Assembly (NCBI GenBank): GCA_051001455.1
Contig: JBPCNH010000004.1
Location: 124,001 to 188,000, forward strand
DNA from: JBPCNH01 sp051001455
GTDB taxonomy: Bacteria; Actinomycetota; CADDZG01; WHSQ01
DNA: 64,000 nt
Direction: 5' to 3'
This document shows positions 25,306-36,143 of the stretch, piece after piece; positions within the stretch are counted from its first letter, which is position 1, and each line of letters starts with the position of its first letter. The translations under genes were made by a program, and so were the position numbers. The notes under the pieces are model-generated. The model worked only from the letters and a program-made list of their open reading frames with translations. It was not told the DNA's origin and searched no databases.

Positions 25306-26991
25306 CTACGAACCCAGGGTCCGGTGAACCTTCTGCATGAGCACCGGAATGCTGAAGGGCTTGGCCACGTGATCATGAGCGCCCAGTTCCAATGCTTTCA
25401 GAACCTCCAGCTCTGCCGCTCGGGCGGTCAGCATGATGACCTGGAGCTCACTCAGGAGCCCGGCTTCAGCAACTCTCCTCAGGACTCCGAGGCCATCGAG
25501 TGAAGGAAGATCGACATCGAGCAGCAGGAGACGAGGCCGGATGGCGGAATCCGCGGTTGTGAGTGCGTCCGCCGCCTCCTTGCCGTCCTTCAACCACACC
25601 GTAGACAGGCTGCGGGTGTTCAGACTTGAAACGAGGATCGCGGCCAGTGGCACATCGTCCTCGACGACCAGAACATCGGTGGTGTACCTCTCGTCCACAG
25701 CATCCGAGCCTGCATATCGGGAGATGCGGTCTCCCCCTGCCGTCTTCCCCGCCGACAGCGCCAAGGCACAAGCACGGTAAAGCGATTCGAGAGAGGCTCC
25801 GTCACGAGGAGCTTCGGCAACGCCGGCAGTGAAGGAAAGACGAGGTTGCTCGTGCGCAACGAAACGACCGTCCGTCCGCACACTGTCGAGGACAGATGCC
25901 AGCGCTTGTACCGCCCCGTCGGCGTCGGCGTCCTTCATGCACACGACGAACTCCTCACCCGCCCATCGCCCGATGACGTCCGCTTCATTTACCGCCTGCT
26001 CGAGCCTTTGAGCGATGAAAGCCAGAGCGTCGTCACCGGCCGGATGCCCGAACGCGTTGTTCACGTGACGCAAACCATCTACGTCGATCAACGACAACGC
26101 CACGGGGGCAGAGACACTCGCCTGGGCAACCAAACTGGAGATGATCTCTGCGGAATGCCGCCGGTTCGAAACGCCCGTGAGTTGATCCTTCTCGAGCAGA
26201 TCCACATACAGCCTGCGTCGCTCTGCTGCGTGGAAGATGCGCGCTCGCAGCTCGAAGCCCACGAGTGGCTTGATCAAGTAGTCATCTGCGCCGGCGGCGA
26301 ACATCGCCGCCACCATCTTTTCGTCACGGCGCGCCGTTAGGAAGAGGATCGGCAAAGACGACCAACGTTGCCCGTCTCGAAGACTCTGGCAGATCTCGAT
26401 ACCAGATGTACCCGGCATATCGACATCGAGGAGCAGCAGGTCCGGGACACACGCTCCGAGAGATGACACGACCTCCGTGGGATCCGACAACGTGATCGTT
26501 TCGATCCCACCTCCATCCAGCGTCACGGTGATGGCTTCGAGGATCGCGGGATCGTCGTCCACCGCTAGCACCTTGATCGCCCGCCATGGCGGGGAGGGTG
26601 GTTCCGGCCGCACAGGCAACGGGGCCGGCGGGGCAGCCGCTGGAGCCGATGGCTCCGGCGCGCCGACGAGAGAGGCAGCGAGGTCGTTCACCAGCCCCGC
26701 GAGACGGAAAGCCTGGCCGTGGGTCAGCGCCTCATGTCCCGTCAACGTTCCCTCGATCTCTCGAGCGAAGGCGGATGCGGCGGGGAAACCGAACGTGCCC
26801 GCGGATCCCGCCAGCTTGTGAGCGGCTCGCTCCGCCTCGCGGCGCCCATCAGGCTCTAGGCGTCCCTCCAAGGCGGCCACGACCGCGTCCTCGACGAGCT
26901 TCACCTGTTGCGCAGCGTTGTCCTGGTAGCGATCCCGTATCGCAGCAAGACCGGCCTCGATATCGGCCGAGGACCGTTCTTCGTCCCCCAC
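25306..26991 (-). CDS. Hpt-REC-GGDEF-REC signalling protein (candidate diguanylate cyclase)
   Basis: 561 residues with four domains. Hpt at 1-110, with phospho-acceptor His58 in AHKLAGSAGTFGF. REC1 at 139-255, with Asp189 in LLLLDVDMPG. GGDEF at about 268-425, signature WAGEEF at 343-348. REC2 at 438-561, with Asp492 in LLLLDVDLP. A Pro/Ala-rich linker (111-135) separates Hpt from REC1. The GG(D/E)EF signature has Ala for the first Gly; AGDEF-type cyclases can be active, so c-di-GMP synthesis is plausible but unproven. Start is GTG 26991, one base after the upstream response-regulator stop. Domain set and neighbours suggest a phosphorelay output. Confidence 0.88.
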   Translation of the reverse strand: MGDEERSSADIEAGLAAIRDRYQDNAAQQVKLVEDAVVAALEGRLEPDGRREAERAAHKLAGSAGTFGFPAASAFAREIEGTLTGHEALTHGQAFRLAGLVNDLAASLVGAPEPSAPAAAPPAPLPVRPEPPSPPWRAIKVLAVDDDPAILEAITVTLDGGGIETITLSDPTEVVSSLGACVPDLLLLDVDMPGTSGIEICQSLRDGQRWSSLPILFLTARRDEKMVAAMFAAGADDYLIKPLVGFELRARIFHAAERRRLYVDLLEKDQLTGVSNRRHSAEIISSLVAQASVSAPVALSLIDVDGLRHVNNAFGHPAGDDALAFIAQRLEQAVNEADVIGRWAGEEFVVCMKDADADGAVQALASVLDSVRTDGRFVAHEQPRLSFTAGVAEAPRDGASLESLYRACALALSAGKTAGGDRISRYAGSDAVDERYTTDVLVVEDDVPLAAILVSSLNTRSLSTVWLKDGKEAADALTTADSAIRPRLLLLDVDLPSLDGLGVLRRVAEAGLLSELQVIMLTARAAELEVLKALELGAHDHVAKPFSIPVLMQKVHRTLGS

Positions 26992-26992
26992 G

Positions 26993-27367
26993 CTAAGACC
27001 AGCCGAGAAGACGGGACAGTTCGTTCGCGAGTCCCATGGGGTCGAACGGCTTCGCCAAGACTCCGGCTGCGCCCAGGCTTTCGAGGTAGGTGCGCTCCTC
27101 CGTCTGCGCCTTTGCCGTCAGAAAAACCACAGGGATGCCGGAAGTGCGGGGATCCGCGCGCAGCGAGGCGAAAGTATCGGGACCGTCCTGTCCGGGCATC
27201 ATCACGTCGAGCAGGATCGCGTCCGGACTTTCCTCCACTGCTTTATCGAGAGCCTCTAGCCCCGACCCGACCGGGATGACCTCGAAGCCACCGACCGCCA
27301 CGAGACTCAACTGGGCTACTTCCCTGATATCTTCTTCGTCGTCTACGACCATCACTCGCTTGGTCAA
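26993..27367 (-). CDS. Single-domain response regulator
   Basis: 124 residues, one receiver domain: VMVVDDEED near 5-13 (acidic pocket), phospho-acceptor Asp in AILLDVMMPG near 53, Thr in VVFLTAKA near 83, and Lys in LAKPFDP near 106. No output domain, so it acts by protein contact, like CheY or Spo0F, and could carry phosphate between the kinase and the Hpt protein. The start is TTG 27367, overlapping the kinase stop (TTGA). GGAGG lies seven bases upstream, which supports it strongly over the in-frame 27451 start inside the kinase. Confidence 0.88.
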   Translation of the reverse strand: MTKRVMVVDDEEDIREVAQLSLVAVGGFEVIPVGSGLEALDKAVEESPDAILLDVMMPGQDGPDTFASLRADPRTSGIPVVFLTAKAQTEERTYLESLGAAGVLAKPFDPMGLANELSRLLGWS

Positions 27368-29382
27368 CCTGTCGCCTCCGCAGAACGGTCTTGCTCGAGC
27401 GGAAGGGCGAACCAGAACGTGCTCCCTTGACCCAGAACGCTCTCGACCCACATGCGACCACCGTGACGCTCGACGATCAGCTTACAGATGGCGAGGCCCA
27501 GTCCCGTCCCACCTTTGACCCTCGAGTCACTCGAATCCACCTGTTGGAAGCGCCCGAATATCGCCCCCAGCTTGTCTGGCGGGATCCCTCGTCCGGAGTC
27601 CTGCACCGCAACCACGGCTTCACCGTCTCTCTTCGAGGCGACGATCTCGACGACGTCCCCTTGCTTCGAGAACTTCACTGCGTTACTGAGGAGGTTGCTG
27701 AATGTCTGCTCGATCCTGTCCGGGTCCGCCGTCACGGGCAGCGGCTCGGCCTGCAGGGTCAGCGTGACTCCCTTCTCCGCAGCGAAGTCCAGCATCAGGT
27801 CCACCGCTTTCCCTGCTAGCTGATCGAGGCGAGTTGATCGCTTCTCGAGGGTGAAGCCGACAGATTTCATTGTTTCGATGTCCAAAATGTCGTTTATCAA
27901 CCGCACCAATCTCTCGGCGTTCGTGCTGGCGATCTCGACCATCCTTTGCGCCTTCTCGGGAAGGTCCCCCGCTACACCGCCAGCCAACAGACCAAGTGAA
28001 CCGCGCATCGCGGTGAGGGGCGTCCTCAACTCGTGACTGACGGTCGAGACGAATCCCTCTTTCAGCCTTTCCACCTCTTCCCGCCGCTGCTCATTTCGCT
28101 CCCTCTCGATCAACCGGCCGACCGTTTGAGCCATGACTTGCATCAGATCTGAGTCGATCTCACTGAAGCCGTGGATGTTCCGGCTCTCCTCCGATGCGAA
28201 ACATAGGGTGCCATAGATGCGGTTCTCGGCATAGATTGGGGCGCCGATATAAGACTCGAAACCGTTGTCGACCCGCGTGGGATGATCACGCCAGCGCTCC
28301 TCTTCCGATAGAACCGGGTAGGCAACGGGCGCGTCTCTCTCCACGACAGCCGAGCAGAACATCTCGGTAAGGGGCACCAGATCCCCTTTCGCCCACCCCT
28401 TGTCGGTCACCACCGCGCGGATCAGATACCACTCTCCCTCAACCCGGCTGACGACCCCGGTGGAGAGACCGAGTGCCTCGCACCCCGTCTCGAGATAGCG
28501 TTGCAAGAGTTCGTCGTAACCAACCTGATCTCCGGTCGTGATCCGGTGAAGGCTTTTCATCGTTGTCGAGAACCGCCCCAGCCGAAGCGACAGGTTATCT
28601 AGTTCTTCATTAGCGACTCCGAGATCTCGATTCAGGGTCTCCATGGCCTCCGCGGCGTGATCGGCCTCCTGGAACAGTCGGTTGACGTTGTAGAGAAGGG
28701 CGACCAGGAGCGCTGCATAGGAGGCGATCTTCAGGATGTGGCCGGAGTAGAAGAAGGGGCCGTAGAGCCTGCTCGACTGAGAGATGAAGAAGATCTCTCC
28801 GACGGCAGAGAGAAGCACCGACGTCAGGAACCAATGCTCGAACTTGCTGCGGCGCCACCCTCCCTGGCGAAACAAGACGACTGCAGCCACGAGAAAGAGG
28901 GCCCCCGGGACCAACTCGGCCGGACGAGCGAAAAAGAAGTCCGGATAGTAAACCTCCGGCAATCGCAGAACGAGGAACGCGATCGCTGTCGCCGAAGCGG
29001 CGGCGATCACGATCGTATAGACGGCGAGCTCGCGGCCCGGAGGGGGCGCAGTCGCATGCTCGTCGACGTTCCTCAGAAGGAGGGCGACCAAGAGAACGAT
29101 GCTGAGGAAAAAACGCGCTACCACCCAGCTCCAAGGAGAAAGCATGTCGAAAGCGGAGGGGAGGGAACTCTCGAACAAGGTGGTCCCGATGGAGAGATGT
29201 ATCAACTCGAAAAGCGCGGCGCCGATCAAGCCTGGACCGAGGATCAGGAATTCGAGCCTCCTCCGACTGTAGAAGCGAACCAGCGAAAGGACTCCACAGA
29301 AAAGGGCAAGTGTCACCGCAGTAACCTCGATGACCGTATGCCAATCACCGGGGAGGCTGAGACGGGAGCCTCTCATCGGCAT
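27364..29382 (-). CDS. MASE3-like sensor histidine kinase with GAF domain
   Basis: 672 residues from ATG 29382. A membrane sensor of about seven helices (roughly 15-250) resembles MASE3, with FELIHLSIG and a terminal SGHILKIASYAALLVALLYN. Then a short coiled coil, a GAF domain (about 275-425), HisKA with VSTVSHELRTPLTAMRGS near 443, and HATPase with NLLSNAVKFSK, DSGRGIPPDK and GGTGLGLAICK. An active kinase is expected. The frame stays open for 41 more codons to a CTG at 29505 and encodes a further hydrophobic segment, ALGYATVIVVGLLLQ, so the true start is probably upstream. Its 3' end couples to the response regulator. Confidence 0.9.
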   Translation of the reverse strand: MPMRGSRLSLPGDWHTVIEVTAVTLALFCGVLSLVRFYSRRRLEFLILGPGLIGAALFELIHLSIGTTLFESSLPSAFDMLSPWSWVVARFFLSIVLLVALLLRNVDEHATAPPPGRELAVYTIVIAAASATAIAFLVLRLPEVYYPDFFFARPAELVPGALFLVAAVVLFRQGGWRRSKFEHWFLTSVLLSAVGEIFFISQSSRLYGPFFYSGHILKIASYAALLVALLYNVNRLFQEADHAAEAMETLNRDLGVANEELDNLSLRLGRFSTTMKSLHRITTGDQVGYDELLQRYLETGCEALGLSTGVVSRVEGEWYLIRAVVTDKGWAKGDLVPLTEMFCSAVVERDAPVAYPVLSEEERWRDHPTRVDNGFESYIGAPIYAENRIYGTLCFASEESRNIHGFSEIDSDLMQVMAQTVGRLIERERNEQRREEVERLKEGFVSTVSHELRTPLTAMRGSLGLLAGGVAGDLPEKAQRMVEIASTNAERLVRLINDILDIETMKSVGFTLEKRSTRLDQLAGKAVDLMLDFAAEKGVTLTLQAEPLPVTADPDRIEQTFSNLLSNAVKFSKQGDVVEIVASKRDGEAVVAVQDSGRGIPPDKLGAIFGRFQQVDSSDSRVKGGTGLGLAICKLIVERHGGRMWVESVLGQGSTFWFALPLEQDRSAEATG

Positions 29383-29501
29383 CTGAAGAAGCAGACCGAC
29401 GACGATTACCGTTGCATACCCGAGAGCCCGGCGGCGAGTTTCCTTCCGGACCTGCTCTGACTCGGGAACGAGCCGGTCTAGCCCGAGATCCTTTGGGATG
29501 A

Positions 29502-30359
29502 TCAGCTCACCCTCCGGCTTAAGGCCACGGTGTTCTTCAGCAACATCGCGATGGTCATCGGGCCGACGCCTCCGGGGACCGGAGTGATCGCTCCGGCTAC
29601 TTCTTTGGCAGCATCGAAATCGACGTCACCGACCAAGCCGGTCTCGGTGCGGTTGATACCGACGTCGATCACCGTCGCTCCGGGCTTGATCATGGGCCCG
29701 GTAATGGCGTGCGCCCTGCCGATCGCGGCGACGAGGATGTCGGCTTTGCGGGTGTGTTCCTCGAGGTCGCGCGTACCGGTGTGGCAGACAGTCACGGTCG
29801 AGTTCGCCCCCGGGCCCTTCTGGACGAGCAGAGCGGCAAGAGGCTTACCTACGATGTTCGAACGTCCGACGATGACCACTTCGGCGCCTGAGGTCTCGAT
29901 GTTGGAGCGGATCAGCAACTGCTGGATCCCGAGAGGAGTAGCGGGAGCCACCAGATGCGTACCGGCTAAGACACGGCCCATGTTGGCCGGATGGAAGCCG
30001 TCTGCGTCCTTATGCGGATCGATGGCATCGAGGATCACGCTTTCGTCGATGTGCTCTGGAAGGGGCAATTGAACGAGGATGCCGTGGACCCGATCGTCGG
30101 AGCGCAGCTCCTCGAGCAGGTTCAGTAGATCGTCTTGAGGCGTACTCGCGGGCAGTTCGTGGTGGAAAGACTCGATGCCGACCCCAGCACACGCCTTCCT
30201 CTTCCCTTTGACGTACACGTGGGAAGCCGGATCTTCACCCACGAGGACCGTCGCCAGGCCGGGAGTGACTCCTTGCTGCATAAGCTGCTGGACCTCTTTT
30301 TCGACTTCAGCACGGACGACTGCCGCGGTCGCTTTCCCATCGATGATCTGTGCGGTCAA
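29502..30359 (-). CDS. folD: Bifunctional methylenetetrahydrofolate dehydrogenase/cyclohydrolase
   Basis: Interconverts 5,10-methylene-THF and 10-formyl-THF, supplying one-carbon units for PurN and PurH encoded 2-6 kb away. 285 residues. SHVYVKGKRKACAGVGI near 46-62 has the Tyr/Lys catalytic pair, GILVQLPLPEHID near 94, DADGFHPANMGR near 118, VVIVGRSNIVGKPLAALL near 163 (NADP fold) and TPVPGGVGPMT near 265. Start is TTG 30359 with GGGAG seven bases upstream. The stop overlaps a CTG that may start the histidine kinase. Confidence 0.95.
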   Translation of the reverse strand: MTAQIIDGKATAAVVRAEVEKEVQQLMQQGVTPGLATVLVGEDPASHVYVKGKRKACAGVGIESFHHELPASTPQDDLLNLLEELRSDDRVHGILVQLPLPEHIDESVILDAIDPHKDADGFHPANMGRVLAGTHLVAPATPLGIQQLLIRSNIETSGAEVVIVGRSNIVGKPLAALLVQKGPGANSTVTVCHTGTRDLEEHTRKADILVAAIGRAHAITGPMIKPGATVIDVGINRTETGLVGDVDFDAAKEVAGAITPVPGGVGPMTIAMLLKNTVALSRRVS

Positions 30360-30445
30360 ACTGGTTCTCCCGTCACTCGATAACCTCGCGCCACCCTACC
30401 GTCGCGATTTATCCCCCCAGAATGGGACATCTTCCAGCGCGCGGT

Positions 30446-30475
30446 TTGCAAAGCGAGCCGAGCTTCCCTTACAGT
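30446..30475 (+). promoter_or_regulatory. Predicted promoter of the MFS transporter leader
   Basis: TTGCAA at 30446-30451 (4 of 6 to TTGACA) and TACAGT at 30470-30475 (TANNNT) are spaced 18 bp. The ATG of the leader peptide begins 9 nt after the -10, so the transcript should start at or just before that codon. There is no AT-rich stretch upstream of the -35 as expected for WhiB7 targets. Confidence 0.5.
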
Positions 30476-30484
30476 CTGACGATC

Positions 30485-30550
30485 ATGCATCGGACCTCTT
30501 TCATCAGCGCAACGGCACCTAGTGCCCGGAAGGCGCGAGCTCACAGCTAG
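30485..30550 (+). CDS. Putative 21-residue leader peptide upstream of the MFS transporter
   Basis: ATG 30485 to TAG 30550, 21 residues ending SARKARAHS. There is no ribosome site, but a predicted -10 box ends 9 nt upstream, so it would be translated from a leaderless 5' end. Codons 15-18 spell Arg-Lys-Ala-Arg, containing the +X+ pattern (Lys-Ala-Arg) at which macrolides are known to arrest ribosomes. The DNA coding codons 15-17 is the 5' arm of an 8-bp hairpin (30528-30559), so a ribosome stalled there would open it. No protein homology is claimed; the case rests on position and RNA context. Confidence 0.5.
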   Translation: MHRTSFISATAPSARKARAHS

Positions 30551-30645
30551 CCGCCTTCCCCAGACAGAGCCACCTGCTCTGTTCCTCGTGGCTCCCGCCA
30601 CGACCGCTGATGGAAACCTCGCACGGACCCGAATGATGTTCGTGC
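30514..30645 (+). promoter_or_regulatory. Multi-hairpin 5' leader (candidate attenuator) of the MFS transporter
   Basis: Five perfect or near-perfect hairpins follow one another. GGCAC/GTGCC at 30514-30526. GGAAGGCG/CGCCTTCC at 30528-30559, with an inner AGCT/AGCT. ACAGAGC/GCTCTGT at 30564-30582. TCGTGGC/GCCACGA at 30586-30603. GCACGGAC/GTTCGTGC at 30621-30645, with one G-T pair. The transporter ribosome site AAAGGAG (30654-30660) follows. The first two lie in the leader peptide codons. No U tract follows any stem, so translational control or Rho-type attenuation is likelier than an intrinsic terminator. I recognise no known riboswitch class. Confidence 0.55.
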
Positions 30646-30666
30646 CGGTACGCAAAGGAGCGTCCG

Positions 30667-33582
<2,916 letters not shown>

Positions 33583-33586
<4 letters not shown>

Positions 33587-34542
33587 GCGATCCTCTCTCC
33601 CGTTCCCAAGCGCCGGGCGGGAACCTTGAGCTTCCTGATGACTATGTAGACGCCGATCGCCGCCAGGGCAGCCTGTATGGCCATGCCGGTCGGCCATAGA
33701 GCCGCTCCTCCCCCGAACTCGAACTCCTCCTGCGGGTTCTCGGGGTCGAACTCGATCACCCCTTCAGCTCCCCTGGGCCGCGGCGGCTTGCGCGCCTGTC
33801 GTACGGAATCTCTGATGCCCGCTAGAGGGTCATTGCTGAAGAACCGGTCCTCTCCCGCCCTCGGTGCTGCGTCGGCGACAACGACGAAAGGGTTCGGTGC
33901 GAGGATCGCCCAGCGCCAGCCCACCATCCGCTCGAAACCGCGCTCTTCGGCCGTGGCCAGGGACAGCCCGAAGAGGATCGGGGTGCCTATGGTCAAAAGG
34001 AAGACGACCGAATAAGCCGCCACGGCCGACAGCGAGGGCTTACGCACCAACGACGAAGCGGCCAGCCCGATCACCACCAGCAATGCAGACGAGACAAGCA
34101 GCAATACGTAAACGATTACGGTCCGGCCGAAACTGATCCCACCCTCGGTGGCGGCCCACAACGTTAGTGGGACCGTCGCCGCCAGGAAGGCTGCAGCAAC
34201 GATGAGAGCGGAGACGAATTTGGCAAGGAATATCTGACCCGGACGCATCATCGTCGACTGCAGCACCGCCAGCGTGCCGCGGTCGCGTTCACCATTGATG
34301 CTTGTCGAGGTCAACGACGGGATGATGAGACTCATGAGTCCCAGCACGAACAGCACCAGCGACCCGAACATCACGTTGCCTATCGGATCGGCGAACTCAG
34401 GATCGAACCGGTAAGCGCTCTTGGCTCCGTTGCGGATCAGCGAGGTGAATCCAAAGATGATGAAGAACCAGATCCCAAGAAGGATCCACCACCTCTTGCC
34501 ACGGATACGTTGACGCAGCTCGCTGGAGATGAGGGCGCGCAT
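33583..34542 (-). CDS. ABC-2 type transporter permease
   Basis: 319 residues. Helix near 18-36 (WWILLGIWFFIIFGFTSLI), then four helices between about 85 and 205, and a last one near 283-303. SLTSTSINGERDRGTLAVLQSTMMRPGQIFLAK near 78-110 is the signature of ABC-2 permeases related to NatB/YhaP. An extracytoplasmic Arg/Glu-rich segment (about 235-280) precedes the final helix. It pairs with the ATPase encoded just upstream (TGATG overlap) as an exporter. Substrate unknown. It is embedded between purN and purH. Confidence 0.82.
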
Positions 34543-35504
34543 CAGGATCCCTCGTCCATGGACATGAAGTAACCCTCGAGACTGCCGCGTACCGGAGCCA
34601 CCTCGACAAGTTTGATCCCTTCACCGACCAGGCGCGCAACGGTTTCGGCCGCCGCCTCATCCGAATGCAGCGTCACGGCCACCCCCCCGTCGGGTTGCAG
34701 CACGGCATCGGGGTCGGCAGATCGCAAACCCTCGAGGAGCCTTCCGGCGTCGAGGGCGCGGAATCGCCACACCCGTCCCAACGCCGCTCCCGACGTATGC
34801 AGCTGATCCATGGTGAAGATCCCCCTGCAACGACCGCGGTCCGCGAATACGACCAGGTCTGACATCTCCTCGAGCTCGCTCAGGATGTGAGAAGAGACGA
34901 CGACCGATACGCCTTGCCGGGCTTGATCCCGGACGAGATCCCGCAACGCGACCCGAGCGCGTGGATCAAGACCACTGGCAGGCTCGTCTAACAACAGGAT
35001 CGCGGGACGATGAACGATCGTGCGCGCGAATCCCAGCCTCTGTTTCTGGCCGCGCGAGAGCGTGTGGACGGGATCCCCCGCTTTGTCCTCGAGCTCAACC
35101 AGCGCCAAGAGCTCACGCGACCTGGCGCTGCGCTCGGCTACAGGGACGTCGTACAGAGCAGCGAAGAGCTCCAGGTACTCGGTCAAGGTGAGACCGTCGT
35201 AGGTGCCGAAGAAGTCGGGCATCCAGCCGAGGCTCCGGTGGACGTCGTAAGGATGGGTGGTCGGGTCGAAGCCGCCGACGAGCGCCCGACCGCGGCCGGG
35301 CGCCAACAAGCCGGCAAGGATCAGCAAGAGGGTGGTCTTACCGGCTCCGTTCGGACCCACGAGAGCGGTGACTTTCCCCTTAGGTATGGCTACATCGAAA
35401 CCATCGAGAGCGGTCTTCGCTCCGAACGAGCGACCCAGGTTCTCGGTGACGATCGCCGCGTCCGTAGACGACGGCGCGGATGGCTCAACAACGAGCTCAG
35501 TCAT
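34542..35504 (-). CDS. ABC transporter ATP-binding protein
   Basis: 320 residues. Walker A GPNGAGKTTLL near 53-63, Q-loop region GWMPDFFGTYDGLT near 93-106, signature LSRGQKQRLG near 147-156, Walker B ILLLDEPASGLD near 166-177 and switch His in VVVSSHILSELEEM near 200. An 85-residue C-terminal extension (about 235-320) is common in NatA/CcmA-like exporters. It is coupled to the permease. Its ATG overlaps the purN stop by 8 nt, so expression should follow purine demand; whether the function is linked is unknown. Confidence 0.9.
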   Translation of the reverse strand: MTELVVEPSAPSSTDAAIVTENLGRSFGAKTALDGFDVAIPKGKVTALVGPNGAGKTTLLLILAGLLAPGRGRALVGGFDPTTHPYDVHRSLGWMPDFFGTYDGLTLTEYLELFAALYDVPVAERSARSRELLALVELEDKAGDPVHTLSRGQKQRLGFARTIVHRPAILLLDEPASGLDPRARVALRDLVRDQARQGVSVVVSSHILSELEEMSDLVVFADRGRCRGIFTMDQLHTSGAALGRVWRFRALDAGRLLEGLRSADPDAVLQPDGGVAVTLHSDEAAAETVARLVGEGIKLVEVAPVRGSLEGYFMSMDEGS

Positions 35505-36102
35505 GCTGGATCACCGTCCGACCGTCTTGCAGCCGGAAGTTGCCGGCCAGCACGAGGCTCACGGCTTGAGGAAGGAGCCGGTGCTCCACCTCTTTGATGC
35601 GCTCGTGCAACGACTCCTCGTCGTCACCGGGTTCCACCCGGACCGCTTCCTGCAAGAGGATGGGTCCGTGGTCGACCTCATGGTCCACCAAGTGAACCGT
35701 GGAGCCGGTCACCTTGACCCCGAAGGCGAGCGCATCCCGCACGGCGTGGGCACCGGGGAAGCTCGGTAGTAGAGCCGGGTGCAGGTTGATGATGCGGTTG
35801 GGGAAGGCGTCGACGAACACCGGTGCCAGGATCCGCATGAATCCCGCCGAGACCACGAGGTCGGGCTGGTGCTCGGCGACCTCATCACGAAGTGCGGCGC
35901 TCCAGTCGTCGCGGGAGGGGAAATCTGCGGGCTCGAGTTTCTGAGAAGGTATCCCCAGGCGCTCCGCGACCTTCAACCCGAGGCATTCCCGATCGGCGAA
36001 CACCGCCACGACGCGTCCCGCAACGTCTCCCCTGTTGCACGCTTCGACCAACGATTCCATGTTCGAGCCCGCTCCAGAGATAAGCACAACGATCCGCCCC
36101 AT
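35497..36102 (-). CDS. purN: Phosphoribosylglycinamide formyltransferase (folate-dependent)
   Basis: Third step of purine synthesis, using 10-formyl-THF. 201 residues. IVVLISGAGSNMESL at 4-18 binds the substrate phosphate. The catalytic set is Asn/His in RIINLHPALLPSFPGAHAV near 103-121 and Asp in STVHLVDHEVDHGPILLQEAV near 133-153. ATG 36102. A TAGGCT -10-like box lies 9 nt upstream, so a leaderless transcript is possible. First gene of a purN, ABC ATPase, ABC permease, purH operon. Confidence 0.95.
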   Translation of the reverse strand: MGRIVVLISGAGSNMESLVEACNRGDVAGRVVAVFADRECLGLKVAERLGIPSQKLEPADFPSRDDWSAALRDEVAEHQPDLVVSAGFMRILAPVFVDAFPNRIINLHPALLPSFPGAHAVRDALAFGVKVTGSTVHLVDHEVDHGPILLQEAVRVEPGDDEESLHERIKEVEHRLLPQAVSLVLAGNFRLQDGRTVIQHD

Positions 36103-36143
36103 ATACCCGGCAGCCTACCGCCGCCTCGCTGGGTGCTTCTCGA

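Noticed and set aside
30420..30470. WhiB7-type promoter for the MFS transporter
   Set aside because: No AT-rich block just upstream of the -35.
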